6,336 bases of DNA, taken from contig QGUY01000233.1 of the NCBI GenBank assembly GCA_003242315.1, forward strand, positions 1 to 6,336, given 5' to 3'. Source of the DNA: Bacteroidota bacterium. Its GTDB lineage: Bacteria > Bacteroidota > Bacteroidia > Cytophagales > Cyclobacteriaceae. Of the stretch, positions 5,434 through 6,336 are shown piece by piece. How positions within the stretch are numbered: the stretch's first letter is position 1; every line of letters begins with the position of its first letter. Under the pieces are notes generated by a model. It was not told the origin of the DNA, ran no database searches, and worked only from the letters and a program-made list of their open reading frames with translations. Made by a program: the position numbers and the translations under genes.

Positions 5434-6336
5434 TCACATATTCCGGCGATATTGCCCACCCACAGCAAACAAAGCGTTTGTAATCTGACCCAGTGAACAT
5501 CGCTTCGTTGCCTCCATAAGCACCTCGAAAACGTTTTGATTTCGTATTGCGGCGTTACGGACATCCTGCAAGAGATGTGGTGCATGTTCTTCCTGAAAAC
5601 GGTGGAGGTCGCGAAGACCCGCGATCTGCGCTTCTTTCTCCTCGACTGTCGCGCGTATGACCTCCCCGGGGATGAGTGTGGGTGATCCTTTGGAGCTGAG
5701 GAAAGTGTTAACGCCAATGATGGGATATTCTCCGGTGTGCTTGAGGTTCTCGTAGTAAAGACTTTCCTCCTGAATCTTCCCTCGCTGATACATCGTTTCC
5801 ATGGCGCCAAGAACACCACCTCGTTCCGTAATGCGGTCGAATTCGCTCAACACGGCTTCCTCGACCAGATCTGTCAGTTCCTCTATAATGAAGGAACCTT
5901 GCAGTGGATTTTCATTTTTTGCAAGACCCAGCTCACGGTTGATGATAAGCTGGATGGCCATGGCACGCCTTACCGACTCTTCAGTAGGTGTTGTGATGGC
6001 CTCATCATAGGCATTGGTGTGTAACGAATTGCAGTTATCGTATATCGCATACAGTGCCTGCAAGGTAGTGCGAATATCGTTGAAGTCGATTTCCTGAGCG
6101 TGCAACGAGCGACCGGAAGTCTGAATGTGATACTTCAACATCTGCGACCGGGCATTACCGTGATACTTGTCGCGAATTGCTTTTGCCCAAATCCTGCGCG
6201 CGACGCGACCGATGACAGCGTATTCCGGGTCGATGCCGTTACTAAAAAAGAAGGAGAGGTTTGGCGCGAATGAGTCGATGTGAATGCCGCGACTAAGGAA
6301 GAACTCGACATACGTAAGGCATTTCGCAAGCGGAAA
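5434..6336 (-). CDS. icmF: B12-dependent acyl-CoA mutase, IcmF-like, C-terminal part (N-terminus beyond window)
   Basis: The minus-strand frame stays open from the window edge to a TGA at 5436-5434: 300 residues with no start in view. The ATG at 6141 is internal, because conserved sequence continues upstream of it (APNLSFFFSNGIDPEYAVIG, residues 24-43). This is the end of the (beta/alpha)8 substrate barrel of the methylmalonyl-CoA mutase superfamily, with HIQTSGRSLHAQEIDFNDIR at 70-89, SLHTNAYDEAITTPTEES at 104-121 and GLAKNENPLQGSF at 137-149. That wording is that of IcmF (fused isobutyryl-CoA mutase) rather than classical MCM, which usually has HTQTAG.SLTAQ and SLHTN.RDEAL. IcmF interconverts isobutyryl-CoA and n-butyryl-CoA with adenosylcobalamin, and carries a B12-binding domain and a MeaI-type G-protein domain in its N-terminal half; those, and the substrate-determining residues, lie outside the window. 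About 790-830 residues are probably missing. Confidence 0.9.
   Translation of the reverse strand, partial: FPLAKCLTYVEFFLSRGIHIDSFAPNLSFFFSNGIDPEYAVIGRVARRIWAKAIRDKYHGNARSQMLKYHIQTSGRSLHAQEIDFNDIRTTLQALYAIYDNCNSLHTNAYDEAITTPTEESVRRAMAIQLIINRELGLAKNENPLQGSFIIEELTDLVEEAVLSEFDRITERGGVLGAMETMYQRGKIQEESLYYENLKHTGEYPIIGVNTFLSSKGSPTLIPGEVIRATVEEKEAQIAGLRDLHRFQEEHAPHLLQDVRNAAIRNQNVFEVLMEATKRCSLGQITNALFAVGGQYRRNM

Noticed and set aside
6139..6141. ATG as the start of a short mutase subunit of 235 residues
   Set aside because: The same frame upstream encodes conserved mutase sequence (residues 9-65 of the visible part), so this Met is internal.
6135..6329. Minus-strand open frame at 6135-6329
   Set aside because: It is in another frame over the IcmF-like coding sequence, whose own frame continues open with conserved residues to the window edge.

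Overview
The window looks like a chromosomal stretch of a Bacteroidota bacterium, probably of the Cytophagales/Chitinophagales type. The reasons are: -7 promoter boxes of the Bacteroidota form TAnnTTTG in front of two genes; no clear Shine-Dalgarno sequences; a base composition near 50% GC by eye; and protein families typical of that phylum (a TypA of Bacteroidota type, a tandem-domain UspA protein, a secreted TPR protein, and a mutase of the fused IcmF type). The genus assignment is inference. There are no tRNA or rRNA genes, CRISPR arrays, insertion sequences or phage genes.

Layout. At the left edge, minus strand, is the 5' part of a TrmH/SpoU-type RNA 2'-O-ribose methyltransferase; its C-terminus lies outside the window. 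A short divergent spacer (694-740) separates it from a plus-strand class I SAM-dependent methyltransferase of the RlmI/RlmK-like type (741-1640). After a 91-base spacer with a good -7 box comes the translational GTPase typA/bipA (1732-3552). Its stop codon overlaps the start of a secreted tetratricopeptide-repeat protein (3549-4394) in an ATGA arrangement, so the two are probably translationally coupled. A 96-base spacer with two small hairpins leads to a universal stress protein with two Usp domains (4491-5333). The convergent spacer 5334-5433 is almost entirely filled by a palindromic, REP/BIME-like repeat cluster. The right end, minus strand, holds the C-terminal 300 residues of a coenzyme-B12-dependent acyl-CoA mutase most like IcmF (isobutyryl-CoA mutase fused to its G-protein chaperone).

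How the genes fit together. The left two thirds have a ribosome/translation theme: two probable RNA methyltransferases placed back to back, then a ribosome-associated GTPase linked to stress and cold adaptation. The universal stress protein fits loosely with that. The mutase belongs to acyl-CoA carbon-skeleton metabolism and is functionally separate, lying beyond the repeat cluster on the other strand.

I see no clearly new multi-gene system here. The points most worth a second look are the palindromic repeat cluster, the atypical residue in the TrmH motif 2 at the window edge, the typA-TPR coupling, and the asymmetry between the two Usp domains.
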